This document shows positions 10,497 to 20,912 of a stretch of 64,000 bases of DNA, piece by piece (the stretch's first letter is position 1; the number at the start of each line of letters is the position of its first letter). The notes under the pieces were generated by a model. That model made no database searches. It was not told the DNA's origin and worked only from the letters and a program-made list of their open reading frames with translations. The translations under genes were made by a program, and so were the position numbers. The stretch comes from Bactericera cockerelli (lineage: Eukaryota; Arthropoda; Insecta; Hemiptera; Triozidae), in the NCBI GenBank assembly GCA_024516035.1, contig CM044957.1:49534085-49598084 (forward strand), written 5' to 3'.

Positions 10497-12116
10497 TCAA
10501 CGCCATCTTCTCCAACTTTCACGATCTTGAGCACATGTTTTCATTTCTTCATAGCTTCGTCCTTTTAAAATATCCGTTAGCATGCCAAACTTCCTTCTTC
10601 CTCTTGATCTTTTACCTTCTATTGCTCCTTCCATGATTCTTCTTTGCAAACAATCTCTGCGTAAGATATGCCCGATCCAGCTTGCTTTTCTTTCTCTAAT
10701 TGTCTCCAGTATTCTTCTTTCTTCTCCAACTCTTCTCAATACTTCTTCATTCCGTATCTTGTCCGACCACTTGATGTTCTCCATTCGTCTCCACAACCAC
10801 ATCTCAAAACTCTCCAGATATTTCTCTTCCTTTTTCCTGACTGTCCATGTCTCCGAGCCATACAACACAACACTCCATATGTAACACTTGGCAAACCTTT
10901 TCCTTAACTTCAGTGGTATTCTTTTGGATGTTAGTAGGTCTTTTACTTTTAGAAATGCTGTTTTCCCCATGCTTATTCTACATCTTATTTCTTGTGTGCA
11001 GCTTCCATTGGTGTAAATCATTCCACCCAAATATTTGAAATTTTTAACCTGTTCCAGAGTTTGCCCCTCAATTACAACATTCATTCTTTCTTCTTCTTTC
11101 CCAATTTTCATGACTTTTGTCTTACCCACATTTATCTTCATTCCGAATCTTTTGCCAGCTTCATTGATGTTCTCAACCATATTTTGCAGTTTCAATATTG
11201 AGTCTGCCACTACTGCTTGATCGTCTGCATACTTAATGTTTCTCATATTCTCGTTTCCTATCTTTATTCCTTCTGTATTGGCCAACGCTTCTTCTAATAG
11301 TTTTTCGGCGTACAAGTTGAATAGTGCAGGTGACATGCAGCATCCTTGTCTCACTCCCCTTCCTATGATAACTTCTTCTGTCTCTTCATTATCAACTCTG
11401 ACCACTACCTTCTGTCCCTTATAAAGTTCTCGAATCAGTCTTCTATCTTTCCAGTTCAGTTGTATCTCTTTCAAAATCTTCATTAAAATGTTCCAGTCAA
11501 CTCGATCGAATGCCTTTTCCCAGTCAATGAAGCATACATATATCTCTTTATTTACATCCATACATCTTTCAGCAATCATTCTTATACATCCCATTGCATC
11601 TCTTGTCCCTTTTCCTTTTCTGAATCCAAATTGGTCTTCTCCAATATTTTCTTCAATCTTGTTCTCTATTCTCTTGATTACTATTCTGGTTATTAATTTT
11701 GTAAGATGACATATAAAACTGATGGTTCTATAGTCTTTAGCTTCAATGGCCTTAGGTTTTTTTGGCAAGGGTACTAGAATGGTTTTTAATAGGTCTTCTG
11801 GCCAATGTCCTGTATCGTATATCTGATTGATTATGTTTGTTATTCTAGCAATAGCACAAGATCCTAATGCCTTAAGAGCTTCAGATGGTATATTATCACT
11901 TCCCATTGCCTTATTATACTTTAACTCTTTCAGAGCCTTTCTTACTTCAAATTCTTGAATTTCCGTTCCTCTTCTATTTTGATCACATTCTTCTAAACTC
12001 TCCATCTCTCCCAATCTTTCATTCGCTTCTGAAGCATATAGTTCTTTGATGTACTCCACCCAAACCTCTTTTTCCTCTTCTCCATCTGCTGTCATTTTTC
12101 CGTCTTTCTTCAGCAT
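10497..12116 (-). CDS. LINE reverse transcriptase (RTE/BovB-like), frameshifted from its endonuclease
   Basis: 539 residues. Synthesises cDNA at the nicked target site in target-primed reverse transcription. Visible RT blocks in order: PLPKK and the DYRTISFICHLTK block (116-140), QFGFRKG (162-168), KAFDRVDW (201-208), GVRQGC (254-259), and catalytic YADD (296-299). A C-terminal arginine-rich region follows with WIGHILRRDCLQRRI and a KRSRGRRK segment. Core RT motifs look intact. The ATG at 12116 is probably not the native start: in related elements endonuclease and RT are one polyprotein, and here the reading frame shifts near 12120-12130 inside an A-run. The native 3' end lies near 10465, beside a short TA-repeat. 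Confidence 0.9.
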   Translation of the reverse strand: MLKKDGKMTADGEEEKEVWVEYIKELYASEANERLGEMESLEECDQNRRGTEIQEFEVRKALKELKYNKAMGSDNIPSEALKALGSCAIARITNIINQIYDTGHWPEDLLKTILVPLPKKPKAIEAKDYRTISFICHLTKLITRIVIKRIENKIEENIGEDQFGFRKGKGTRDAMGCIRMIAERCMDVNKEIYVCFIDWEKAFDRVDWNILMKILKEIQLNWKDRRLIRELYKGQKVVVRVDNEETEEVIIGRGVRQGCCMSPALFNLYAEKLLEEALANTEGIKIGNENMRNIKYADDQAVVADSILKLQNMVENINEAGKRFGMKINVGKTKVMKIGKEEERMNVVIEGQTLEQVKNFKYLGGMIYTNGSCTQEIRCRISMGKTAFLKVKDLLTSKRIPLKLRKRFAKCYIWSVVLYGSETWTVRKKEEKYLESFEMWLWRRMENIKWSDKIRNEEVLRRVGEERRILETIRERKASWIGHILRRDCLQRRIMEGAIEGKRSRGRRKFGMLTDILKGRSYEEMKTCAQDRESWRRWR

Positions 12117-12123
12117 TCCTTGT

Positions 12124-13152
12124 TTAGATATTGTTTTTCTCTTTCTTTGTTGTTAGACTCTTCACCATTCTGTACATTTCTTCAGTCTTGGAATATTTCT
12201 CAAGTTCTTCTATCTTTTCGCATTGTTCTTGCATCCATATTTCTCTAGCCTTATCCGTTTCTCTTCTTAGTTCGTTATTCAGCTTCTTGTATATTTTTCT
12301 TCCATTTTCAGACGTAGCACATTTCCATTTTCTTCGTTCTTCCATTTTTTCGATCATTTCTTGAGTTATCCATTCTTTCCTTGTTGTTTTCTTCTTTATT
12401 CCAACATTGTTTTCCAAAGAGTTCAAGATCATATTCTTGACACAGTTCCATTCTTTCTTTACATCATCTTTTGGTGCCTCTTTTCTCATCGTATCTTCCA
12501 CTTCATTTGTAAATGCTTCAGCTTCTTCTGTTCGTAACTTGCTGATGTTCCATTTCTTCGCCACACTCTTCTTCTTTACATGTTTCAATCTTGTTCTCAC
12601 CTCTGCAGCTAGAAGATTGTGATCTGTGTCCATGTCTGCACCAGGATATGTTTTTGCTATCTTTATGCTATTCTTAAATCTTTGATTTATCATGATGTAG
12701 TCAATCTGGCACCTTATTCTATCACCCGGGCCTTTCCACGTGTAAAGTCTTCTTTTATGTTGTTTAAACGAAGTGTTCGAGATCCAAAATCCATGCTCTT
12801 TACAAAATTCAATAAGCCTTTCTCCTCTTTCATTTCTTCTTCCGTAACCAAATTTGCCAACTACATTATCTACATTGCTGTCCCCAACCACGCTATTCCA
12901 ATCTCCCATGATGATAGTTCTGACTTGTCCTCTTCCGTTCTCCTCCAATATTTCTTCTATTTGTGTGTATATTTCTTCAACTGTTTCATCTGGAGCTTCA
13001 CTTGTTGGCATGTATACTTGTATAATCAATGTGTCAATTGGGTTGCTCTTTAATTTTAAAGCTATGACTCTATCACTCTTGGGTATTACTTTCTGCACAC
13101 ATTGATCTAAACTCATTCTGTATATGAAACCAACTCCTCTCTCCTTTTTCAA
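12124..13152 (-). pseudogene. LINE AP-endonuclease domain and linker, 5'-truncated (RTE/BovB-like)
   Basis: 342 residues that nick the genomic target to prime reverse transcription. Motifs: GDWN (83-86), RRLYTWKGPGDR (134-145), QIDYIM (149-154) and a TDH in place of the usual SDH near residue 177. The frame opens straight out of the flanking minisatellite with no ATG, so the N-terminal endonuclease blocks are lost to 5' truncation. After the endonuclease there is a Lys/Glu-rich linker. The frame stops at 12124, 8 bases before the RT ATG in another frame, so the pair is a once-continuous ORF broken by an indel. Nonfunctional as it stands. Confidence 0.88.
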
Positions 13153-14705
13153 ACAAGAGAGAAAGCGTCAGTCATGTTGTGGAACACCCTGTATGTAATG
13201 GATAAGAGAGAAAGCGTCAGTCATGTTGTGGAACACCCTGTATGTAATGGATAAGAGAGAAAGCGTCAGTCATGTTGTGGAACACCCTGTATGTAATGGA
13301 TAAGAGAGAAAGCGTCAGTCATGTTGTGGAACACCCTGTATGTAATGGATAAGAGAGAAAGCGTCAGTCATATGGTGTGGGGCACCCTGTATGCAATGGA
13401 TAAGAGAAAAAGCATCAGTCATGTTGTGGAACACCCTGTATGTAATGGATAAGAGAGAAAGCGTCAGTCATGTGGTGTGGGGCACCCTGTATGCAATGGA
13501 TAAGAGAAAAAGCATCAGTCATGTTGTGGAACACCCTGTATGTAATGGATAAGAGAGAAAGCGTCAGTCATGTTGTGGAACACCCTGTATGTAATGGATA
13601 AGAGAGAAAGCGTCAGTCATATGGTGTGGGGCACCCCGTATGCAATGGATAAGAGAAAAAGCATCAGTCATGTTGTGGAACACCCTGTATCCAATGGATA
13701 AGAGAGAAAGCGTCAGTCATATGGTGTGGGGCACCCTGTATGCAATGGATAAGAGAAAAAGCATCAGTCATGTTGTGGGACACCCTGTATGTAATGGATA
13801 AGAGAGAAAGTGTCAGTCATGTTGAGGAACACCCTGTATGTAATGGATAAGAGAGAAAGCGTCAGTCATGTTGTGGAACACCCTGTATGTAATGGATAAG
13901 AGAGAAAGCGTCACTCATGTTGTGGAACACCCTGTATGTAATGGATAAGAGAGAAATCATCAGTCATGTTGTGGAACACCCTGTATGTAATGGATAAGAG
14001 AGAAATCATCAGTCATGTTGTGGAACACCCTGTATGTAATGGATAAGAGAGAAATCATCAGTCATGTTGAGGAACACCCTGTATGTAATGGATAAGAGAG
14101 AAAGCGTCAGTCATGTTGTGGAACACCCTGTATGTAATGGATAAGAGAGAAAGTGTCAGTCATGTTGTGAAACACCCTGTATGTAATGGATAAGAGAGAA
14201 AGCGTCCGTCATGTTGTGGAACACCCTGTATGTAATGGATAAGAGAGAAAGTCATGTTGTGGAACACCCTGTATGCAATGGATAAGAGAGAAATCGTCAG
14301 TCATGTTGTGGAACACCCTGTATGTAATGGATAAGAGAGAAAGCGTCAGTCATGTTGTGGAACACCCTGTATGCAATGGATAAGAGAGAAAGCGTCAGTC
14401 ATGTTGTGGAACACCCTGTATGTAATGGATAAGAGAGAAAGCGTCAGTCATATGGTGTGGGGCACCCCGTATGCAATGGATAAGAGAAAAAGCATCAGTC
14501 ATGTTGTGGAACACCCTGTATCCAATGGATAAGAGAGAAAGCGTCAGTCATGTTGTGGAACACCCTGTATGTAATGGATAAGAGAAAAAGCGTCAGTCAT
14601 GTTGTGGAACACCCTGTATGTAATGGATAAGAGAGAAAGCGTCAGTCATGTTGTGGGGCACCCTGTATGTAGTGGATAAGAGAAAAAGCGTCAGTCATGT
14701 TCTGT
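13153..14705. repeat. 49-bp minisatellite, right block, about 32 units
   Basis: Same unit and phase as the left block, restarting with agagagaaagcgtcagtcat directly at the LINE 5' junction. A higher-order alternation is visible near 13360-13780, where units with tatggtgtggggcacc alternate with standard gttgtggaacacc units. Confidence 0.97.
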
Positions 14706-14771
14706 TAAGACATAAACTGAAGAAGACAGGCCCGGAATTATTCAACTTATGGGCACCTGAGGGACACATTT

Positions 14772-15222
14772 ACCCATCTCCACCCTCTCCTCCTACACTT
14801 CCACCTCCATATCCATCTCCACCCTCTCCTCCTACACTTCCACCTCCATATCCATCTCCACCCTCTCCTCCTACACTTCCACATCCATTTCCATCTCCAC
14901 CCTCTCCTCCTACACTTCCACCTCCATTTCCATCTCCACCCTCTCCTCCTACACTTCCACATCCATTTCCATCTCCACCCTCTCCTCCTACACTTCCACC
15001 TCCATTTCCATCTCCACCCTCTCCTCCTACACTTCCACCTCCATTTCCTTCTCCACCCTCTCCTCCTACACTTCCACCTCCATTTCCTTCTCCACCCTCT
15101 CCTCCTACACTTCCACCTCCATTTCCTTCTCCACCCTCTCCTCCTACACTTCCACCTCCATATCCATCTCCACCCTCTCCTCCTACACTTCCACCTCCAT
15201 TTCCTTCTCCTCAGTCTCCTCC
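14772..15222. repeat. 39-bp tandem repeat, about 12 units, open in frame
   Basis: Units of ccatctccaccctctcct, then cctacacttccacct, encode PSPPSPPTLPPPF-type repeats on + and RRRGWRWKW-type repeats on -. As 39 is divisible by 3, any frame open in one unit stays open. The 293-residue + frame (14648-15529) starts inside the previous satellite and ends in polypyrimidine DNA, so I do not call it a gene. Confidence 0.9.
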
Positions 15223-15990
15223 AACACCACATCTTAATTCACCCTCGCCCTCCACTTCTACCTTAATCTTCAGTCCCTTCCTCTCCTTCTACACCACATC
15301 CTCCTCCTTCCCCTCCCCTTTTCCATCCGCAGGTGGAGAAAATATCCTCTCCTTTACGTTGTTTCTTCTCCTCGTTTTTGCCTCCTCTCTCATTTCCTCT
15401 TCCTGTTTCTTTTACGTTATTTCTTCTCCTCTTTTTTCTCTTCTCTCATTTCCTCTTGCTTTCTTTTCTCACCTCCATTTACCTACTCTTATTCCAATTA
15501 CCTACTTTTCTCCTCCTCCGATTATCTAATCTTCCGTCTCTTACTTTGTTTCTTCTAATCTTACTCCTCTACATCCACATGTCCTCTTATTTCTCCTACT
15601 CCTCCTCTGATTCTCTCATCTCCCATCTCTTACCTTGTTTATTCTACTCCTCATCCTCCTCCTCCCATTGTGTCATATCCTATCTCTCACCTTCTTTCTT
15701 CCTTACTCCTCCAGCTCCATCCACTCTTATTGCCCTTCTCCTACTCCTTCCCGTCCTCCTTCCCCTCTAATTCTCTAATCTGCCACCTCCATCTACTCGA
15801 ATTCAACTTCCCTTCCTTTCTTCTCTTCCTCCATCTCCTCCTCCTCCTTCTCTTTTTCTCCTCCTCCTCTTCCTCCTCCTCCTTTTCCTCTTCTCTACCT
15901 CCTCCTTTTCTCCCTCTTCCTTCTTCTCCTCCTCCTCCTCTTCCTCCCTCTCCTTCTCCTCCTCCTACTCCTCCAATTCTCTAATCTTCC
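15223..15990. repeat. Polypyrimidine (CTC/CTT) tract
   Basis: About 770 bp of almost pure pyrimidine on the + strand with drifting CTCCTC triplets. All frames are low-complexity. Confidence 0.9.
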
Positions 15991-16075
15991 ACATCTTGCC
16001 TTGTTTCCTATACACCAGTGTGGAGAAATGCGTCTTTTTAGAAAGTAATAGAAATCTGAGAAACAACCTCTTTGG

Positions 16076-16285
16076 CGCCACTGCTTTGCCCTTGATCATA
16101 ACCCCGCCATTACTTTGCCCTTGATCATAACCCCGCCATTGCTTTACCCTTGACCATTGACGCCATTGCTTTGCCCTTGATCATAACCCCGCCATTACTT
16201 TGCCCTTGATATTAACCCCGCCACTACTTTGCCCTTGATCATAACCCCGCCATTGCTTTGCCCTTGATCATAACCTCGCATCTCC
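16076..16285. repeat. 29-bp tandem repeat, about 7 units
   Basis: Unit approximates cattgctttgcccttgatc plus ataaccccgc, with single-base variants and one unit altered near 16155. Confidence 0.9.
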
Positions 16286-16289
16286 ACTC

Positions 16290-17280
16290 TTTAAGTTGCG
16301 AAGTATAAAACAGTATGATTTTCAAGGTAAGCTAGACTCTCCCTCAAGTCGGAACTTCAACCAATCACAGCGCGCTATACACTTGAGGGACAGACTGGTG
16401 GCTATTCTCAAAGTTAGAATTTTAAAACAGTATGATTTTTAAGATAGGCTAGACTCTCCTAGACTAATTTATAGTGATGTTTGTTTAAAGAAAATACCAA
16501 TAATTCTGTCAAAAAGAGGACTGAAGAGCCATCCATATTTAGGAGGGTAGAGGTGGAGATAATGGAGGTGGGGAGAAAGCGAGGGTGGAAGAGGAAGTGA
16601 AGGGGGCAGCCACCTGGCAAAGTCCACTGGGAGACAACACAGGAGAAATAAAAAACAGAAGAGAAAGTAGCAGCAGAAGTAACAAATGAAAAAATACGTG
16701 CTAGGGAACCGAATAAATTGAAATCCGGCTTTACGATATCCAGGGGTGGAGGTGGGGGGAGGTGGATTTGCGGAGGTGAAAAGTTGCCACCATCTCCTTC
16801 AGGAAAAGGGATGTTGGGTGCGGAAAGTCCTTTGAAAGTGATAACTTTTACGCTTTCATCTTGAAAAGTGGGTTCTTAATTTGGCAAAATTGTTATAAGT
16901 TGAAATCAGCCTTTTAAAATATCAAGGGGGGTTGCTAAGTTCAGCTGTGGATTCGGAAGATGGGGAGTTAGGAAAATGTATCTCTAGATTTTTTAGCGGG
17001 GAATTTTTTTAAAGAAAAAAGTAGATACAAGAAAAAGACATTAATTTAGAATAATATGATTTTGTACGTCTGAGAAAATTGTTATTTATAGGTGCTAGGT
17101 ATTTATTATTATTTTTGTATATGAACGATCTCACGCATTTTTCGGAGAGCCATGTTTTTCTTGGATGGACGGATGGCCGGGGCCTTTTCGGGGCCAATCT
17201 CGTTAGATCAAGGAACTTAAAATTAAATAAAAATAAACCTCTGTTGGAAAAAGGTCGTTCATTTTCACATTTTTAATCTC
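16290..17280. other. No gene seen; partial duplication at the start
   Basis: Two related blocks containing aaaacagtatgattttcaag and aaaacagtatgatttttaag lie near 16308 and 16425. The remainder is unique with purine-rich patches (16540-16640) and no recognised domain or element end. Confidence 0.4.
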
Positions 17281-17286
17281 ATTCTT

Positions 17287-17975
17287 ATGCAAGGTCATGA
17301 TAGGTTAAACTCGTTCTAATTCAAGGTGATATTAGTTCAAGGTCATTATAAGTCAAGGTCGTTCTATTTCAAGGTGATTCTAGGTCAAGTTCGTTCCAAT
17401 TCAAGGTGATTCTAGGTCAAGGTTGTTCAATTTCAAGGTCATTCCATTTAAAGGTTAATCTAAGTCAAGGACGTTCTATTTCAATGTCATTCTAGTTCAA
17501 GATCGTTCTAGGCTAATATCATATTAGTTCAAGGTCGTTCAATTTTAAGGTCATTCTAGGTCAAGATTATATTAGTCCAAGGTCGTTCCAAGTCATTCAG
17601 TTCAAGGTCGTTTAAATTCAAGGTCATTCCATTTCGATTTAACTCTAAGTCAAGGTCGTTCAATTTCAAGGTCATATGAAGGTCTAATGTCAAGGTCGTT
17701 TCAATTAAAGGTTGTAGTAGTTCAAGGTCATAATAGTTCAAGGTCGTTTCATTTCGAGGTGGTTCAAGTTTGTTCCATTTAATGGTCGTTCAATTTCAAG
17801 GTCATTTCACGATAATTCTAGTTCTAATTAAAGGTCATTCCAAATTTAAGGTCATATTAAGTTAAGGTCGTTCCATTGCAAGGTCATACTAAGTCAAGGT
17901 CATTCTTGTGCAAGGTAGTTCCGCTTCAAGGTTTTTTTTTCAAGATCGATCTATTTCAAGGTTTTTCTAGTTCAA
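17287..17975 (+). repeat. Degenerate short-period array of TCAAGGTC motifs
   Basis: An imperfect 16-20 bp pattern such as ttcaaggtcattctaggtc is repeated over about 690 bp. I count about seven exact tcaaggtca and at least as many tcaaggtcg, all on the + strand. TCAAGGTCA is the known extended half-site for FTZ-F1/SF-1 and ERR nuclear receptors. The array may simply be a decayed minisatellite. Confidence 0.8.
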
Positions 17976-18388
17976 GACATCATACCGGTGATTGTGGAGA
18001 TCTGGTAGCATCTTATTTGCTAGTTTTATTGCGTTCTCCCATATGTTGCATAGTGCACCACTTCGTGTCCATTTTATCTCTCCACATCCCCCGAATAAAA
18101 TTTCTTCTCCCTTTTCTTCTCGTCCATACTTTTATTCCTCTCCCCTCGAATAACAAATTTCTCGTCCAAATTATTTTTCTCTCCCTCCAATCTATTTCGT
18201 CACATGTTTTCGGATGTGAAGGAAAATACGAGGACATCTTTTATTTTCTATTCCGTCAACTGAAACCTTTTACTTTCTATTATCTTTTAGGTATAGAAAG
18301 TATTGTTTTCTTTTTGTTAAGGGAGAGTGATAAAATAATTATGTAGATAATTATATGTACGTACACACACTGGTAATAACATTGGTGT

Positions 18389-18560
18389 CCACATAATAAT
18401 AAGACTCTGAGTGTTAGGTGGTAGAAAATGTTTAGAGCATTAACCTCGCCTTGTTATTATTATAATAACACTCTATCGGAAGATAACCACCAGGCAAGGT
18501 TAATGCTCAAAACATTTTCCACAACCTAACCTACAGAGACTCATTATTATGTGATCACAT
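18389..18560. mobile_element. Two family C SINE tails in head-to-head inversion
   Basis: ccacataataataagactct through gcattaacctcgcc is followed by its near complement ending tcattattatgtgatcac. The two tails form an inverted pair with arms of about 80 bp. Confidence 0.75.
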
Positions 18561-18616
18561 GTGGTAATGGTAACCGAGTCTGCTAATGCCAATTAATTGC
18601 CAATTTGTATGTTCTA

Positions 18617-18782
18617 AAGCCAGCTTCGATGGCACGTTGATTACGCTAGTTTAACTCTGAAGTTGAGCAATGTCCAGTGAGGTTAAGTTTTTAATGCGTA
18701 ACCATCTAAATTCAAACCCTCGTTTGAATTTGAATGGTTTGCTGAGGTTAAGATTTGAATGGGTAACCATTCAAATTCATGG
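18617..18782 (+). mobile_element. Family E (5S rRNA-derived) SINE, diverged copy with internal duplication
   Basis: Starts agccagcttcgatggcacg as in other family E copies. The 5S-like block ctgaagttgagcaatgtcc is followed by two versions of the gaggttaag / gggtaaccattcaaattc segment, so part of the head is duplicated. The 3' half is missing. Confidence 0.7.
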
Positions 18783-19100
18783 ATAGATGCCTTATCATCT
18801 CTTGGACTGACAAGGCTGGCACTGAATTCCTCAGCGAGGCAAGAACGGGTTAAGAATATTTTCTTAACCCGTTAGGTTTGCAATCTTTACTGCCAGCTAA
18901 GGAAAAGCTAAAGAAACACACCCCTAAGACGTGCAACGTCCTGGTTAAGCCTACAGGAGTAACAGGACATCATGTTGCAAGAAGGCAGGATGAATCCTAG
19001 ATTTTGGAGCTTAGCGTATCACACAGAAAGTCCTGTTTCCTCTTCAGTCTCCCTAATAAATGTATTTTTACTACATATTATTATTAGGTATTACTATCAT
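18783..19100. other. No gene seen; one hairpin
   Basis: Arms aacgggttaagaa (18844-18856) and ttcttaacccgtt (18861-18873) form a perfect 13-bp stem with a 4-base loop. Otherwise unique sequence. Confidence 0.6.
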
Positions 19101-19316
19101 GCATTGGTAGTCTAGTGGTTAACGCGCTAGTCTGGTAATCCTGGTAGCGTAGGGATCCGTTGGTTCGAGTACCACCCAGTGCATGAATTCTTCCTCATTA
19201 ATTTTAGTTTGTGACCACATAATAATAAGACTCTGAGGGTTAGGTGGTAGAAAATGCTTTGAGCATCAACCTCGCCTGGTGGTTACCTTCCACTAAAGAG
19301 TGTTATTATTACTATA
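19101..19316 (+). mobile_element. SINE family C, full-length
   Basis: tRNA-like head with A box tctagtggttaacgcgc, B box ggttcgagtacc and matching ends gcattgg / ccagtgc. Body: accacataataataagactc, then taggtggtagaaaatgc, cctcgcctggtggttacc and an ATT-rich end. A minus-strand full copy is at 57840-58060. Confidence 0.85.
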
Positions 19317-19342
19317 AGTTGTAGTATCATAGGAGTATTATA

Positions 19343-20580
19343 CAGGGTCCGCCAAAAAAAAGGAGCCACTCGAAATATCTCAAGAACGGATTTGAATTTC
19401 GAAAAACGCTAAAACACGTGTTTCATTATATGAAAGGGGAACCCTTTCTACTGGTTTATGTTTTTTTATCATTACCAGGGGCGGCCCCAGGGGGGGTCAA
19501 CTTTGGAATCTTAAATGGAACCACCCTGTTTTGAATACAAATTTGAGAAGTAGATGACAATAGAAGTATTTTGAGACAAGTTTGAGATTTTTTCACCAAA
19601 CAGGGCCGGAGATATCGTAACTTTTATTTCAGAAGTTTCAGCAATTTTTTCATTAGAAAATTATTTTATATCTGTAAATATTGTTAAACAAAATGTCTTA
19701 CTTATTAATATACTTAATTTCTCAAGTCTTTTTGATAGCATTAACTTTACCAGGGGAGTTGTATAGGGGGTCAATTTTTTTTACAAGTAAAAAACATCCT
19801 TTTTCTAGTATAATTTGTGATAGCTTCACGCAATTACACACACATGTTTCAATCTACAAAAAATATTTTTTTTTTTTTTAAAAGGGCCGGATGTACTTCA
19901 ATTTTATATGGAAACATTGGATATTAATAAGAACATAAATTGCTACTTCAAAAGAGCTAGTAGAAAATTTAGGCCAGTTACATTTGAAAAATTAATATTT
20001 ATCTGGCTTTAATTTTTTACTCTTTTGAAGTAGCAATTTATGTTCTTATTAATATTCAATGTTTCCCTATAAAATTGAAGTACATCCGGCCCTGATTAAA
20101 AAAAATATTTTTTTAGATTGAAACATGTGTAATTGGGTGAAGCTATCACAAATTATACTAGAAAAAGGATGGTTTTTAATTGTAAAAAAAATTGACCCCC
20201 TATACAACTCCCCTGGTAAAGCTAATGCTATCAAAAAGACTTGAGATATTAAGTACTTTAATAAGTAAGACCTTTTTTTGAACAATATTTACAGATAAAA
20301 GTTACGATATCTCCGGCCCTGTTTGGTGAAAAAATCTCAAACTTGTCTCAAAATACTTCTATTGTCATCTACTTCTCAAATTTGTATTCAAAACAGGGTG
20401 GTTCTATTTAAGATTCCAAAGTCGACCCCCCCTGGGGCCACCCCTGGTAATGATAAAAAAACATAAACCAGTAGAAAAGGGTTCCCCTTTTATATAATGA
20501 AACACGTGTTTTAGCGTTTTTCGAAATTCAAATCCGTTCTTGAGATATTTCGAGTGGCTCCTTTTTTTTGGCGGACCCTG
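19343..20580. mobile_element. 1.24 kb foldback element with about 560-610 bp inverted arms
   Basis: The left arm (19343-about 19952) and right arm (about 20020-20580) are reverse complements with few differences. The ends are cagggtccgcc and ggcggaccctg, each flanked by TA. The left arm carries about 48 bp absent from the right. Loop is about 65 bp. Each arm holds the same short open frame (19681-19881 + and 20067-20285 -, MSYLLIYLISQVFLIAL-like), a mirror effect rather than two genes. The TA flanks suit a Tc1/mariner-type MITE. Confidence 0.9.
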
Positions 20581-20599
20581 TATATGTCCCGTGGTAGTC

Positions 20600-20663
20600 T
20601 GTCCCGGTAGCTCAGTGGTGAAGGTAGCTCCGCCGTCTTATCGATCAAGCTACTGAGGTCGGT
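20600..20663. mobile_element. Chimeric SINE heads: family B (+) joined to family A (-)
   Basis: tgtcccggtagctcagtggt (family B head) runs into ctccgccgtcttatcgatca and agctactgaggtcggt, the family A head in reverse. Confidence 0.7.
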
Positions 20664-20689
20664 TAAATTTGTTATACGCATACTACAAA

Positions 20690-20912
20690 GTAACAAACAT
20701 TGTGACAGAGTAACAGGAAAACTAATAGTATATTCTATTCCACCAGAGATATTTTGTCCAACCGTCTCCCCTATTAAGGCTTTAGGAGAAAATTGAATCC
20801 GCTTTCTAAACCCCGTCAAGTTTTTTGACAGGAGCAATCTCATGTTAAAACCAAGCATGTAACTACTTGTGGGCCGACTCGGGAGGATTTCCAACACCTC
20901 AGCTGTCCTCAT
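20690..20912 (-). other. Open frame of unknown origin, possible exon
   Basis: The minus strand is open for about 75-100 residues outside the repeats, with mixed composition (for example SSYMLGFNMRLLLSKNL and SPKALIGETVGQNISG). I recognise no family. A tttctag acceptor-like sequence precedes the ATG, and no clear donor is seen. It could be a fragment of an unrecognised transposon or a single exon. Confidence 0.2.

Noticed and set aside
8685..14705. CRISPR-like direct repeats
   Set aside because: The 49-bp units abut with no unique spacers, and the surrounding DNA is eukaryotic. It is a minisatellite.
14648..15529. 293-residue Pro-rich open frame as a gene
   Set aside because: It starts in one satellite, spans a 39-bp repeat and ends in polypyrimidine DNA. 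The opposite strand is equally open.
19681..20285. Two homologous small genes (66 and 72 residues) in opposite orientation
   Set aside because: They are mirror copies within the arms of one inverted-repeat element and have no recognised function.
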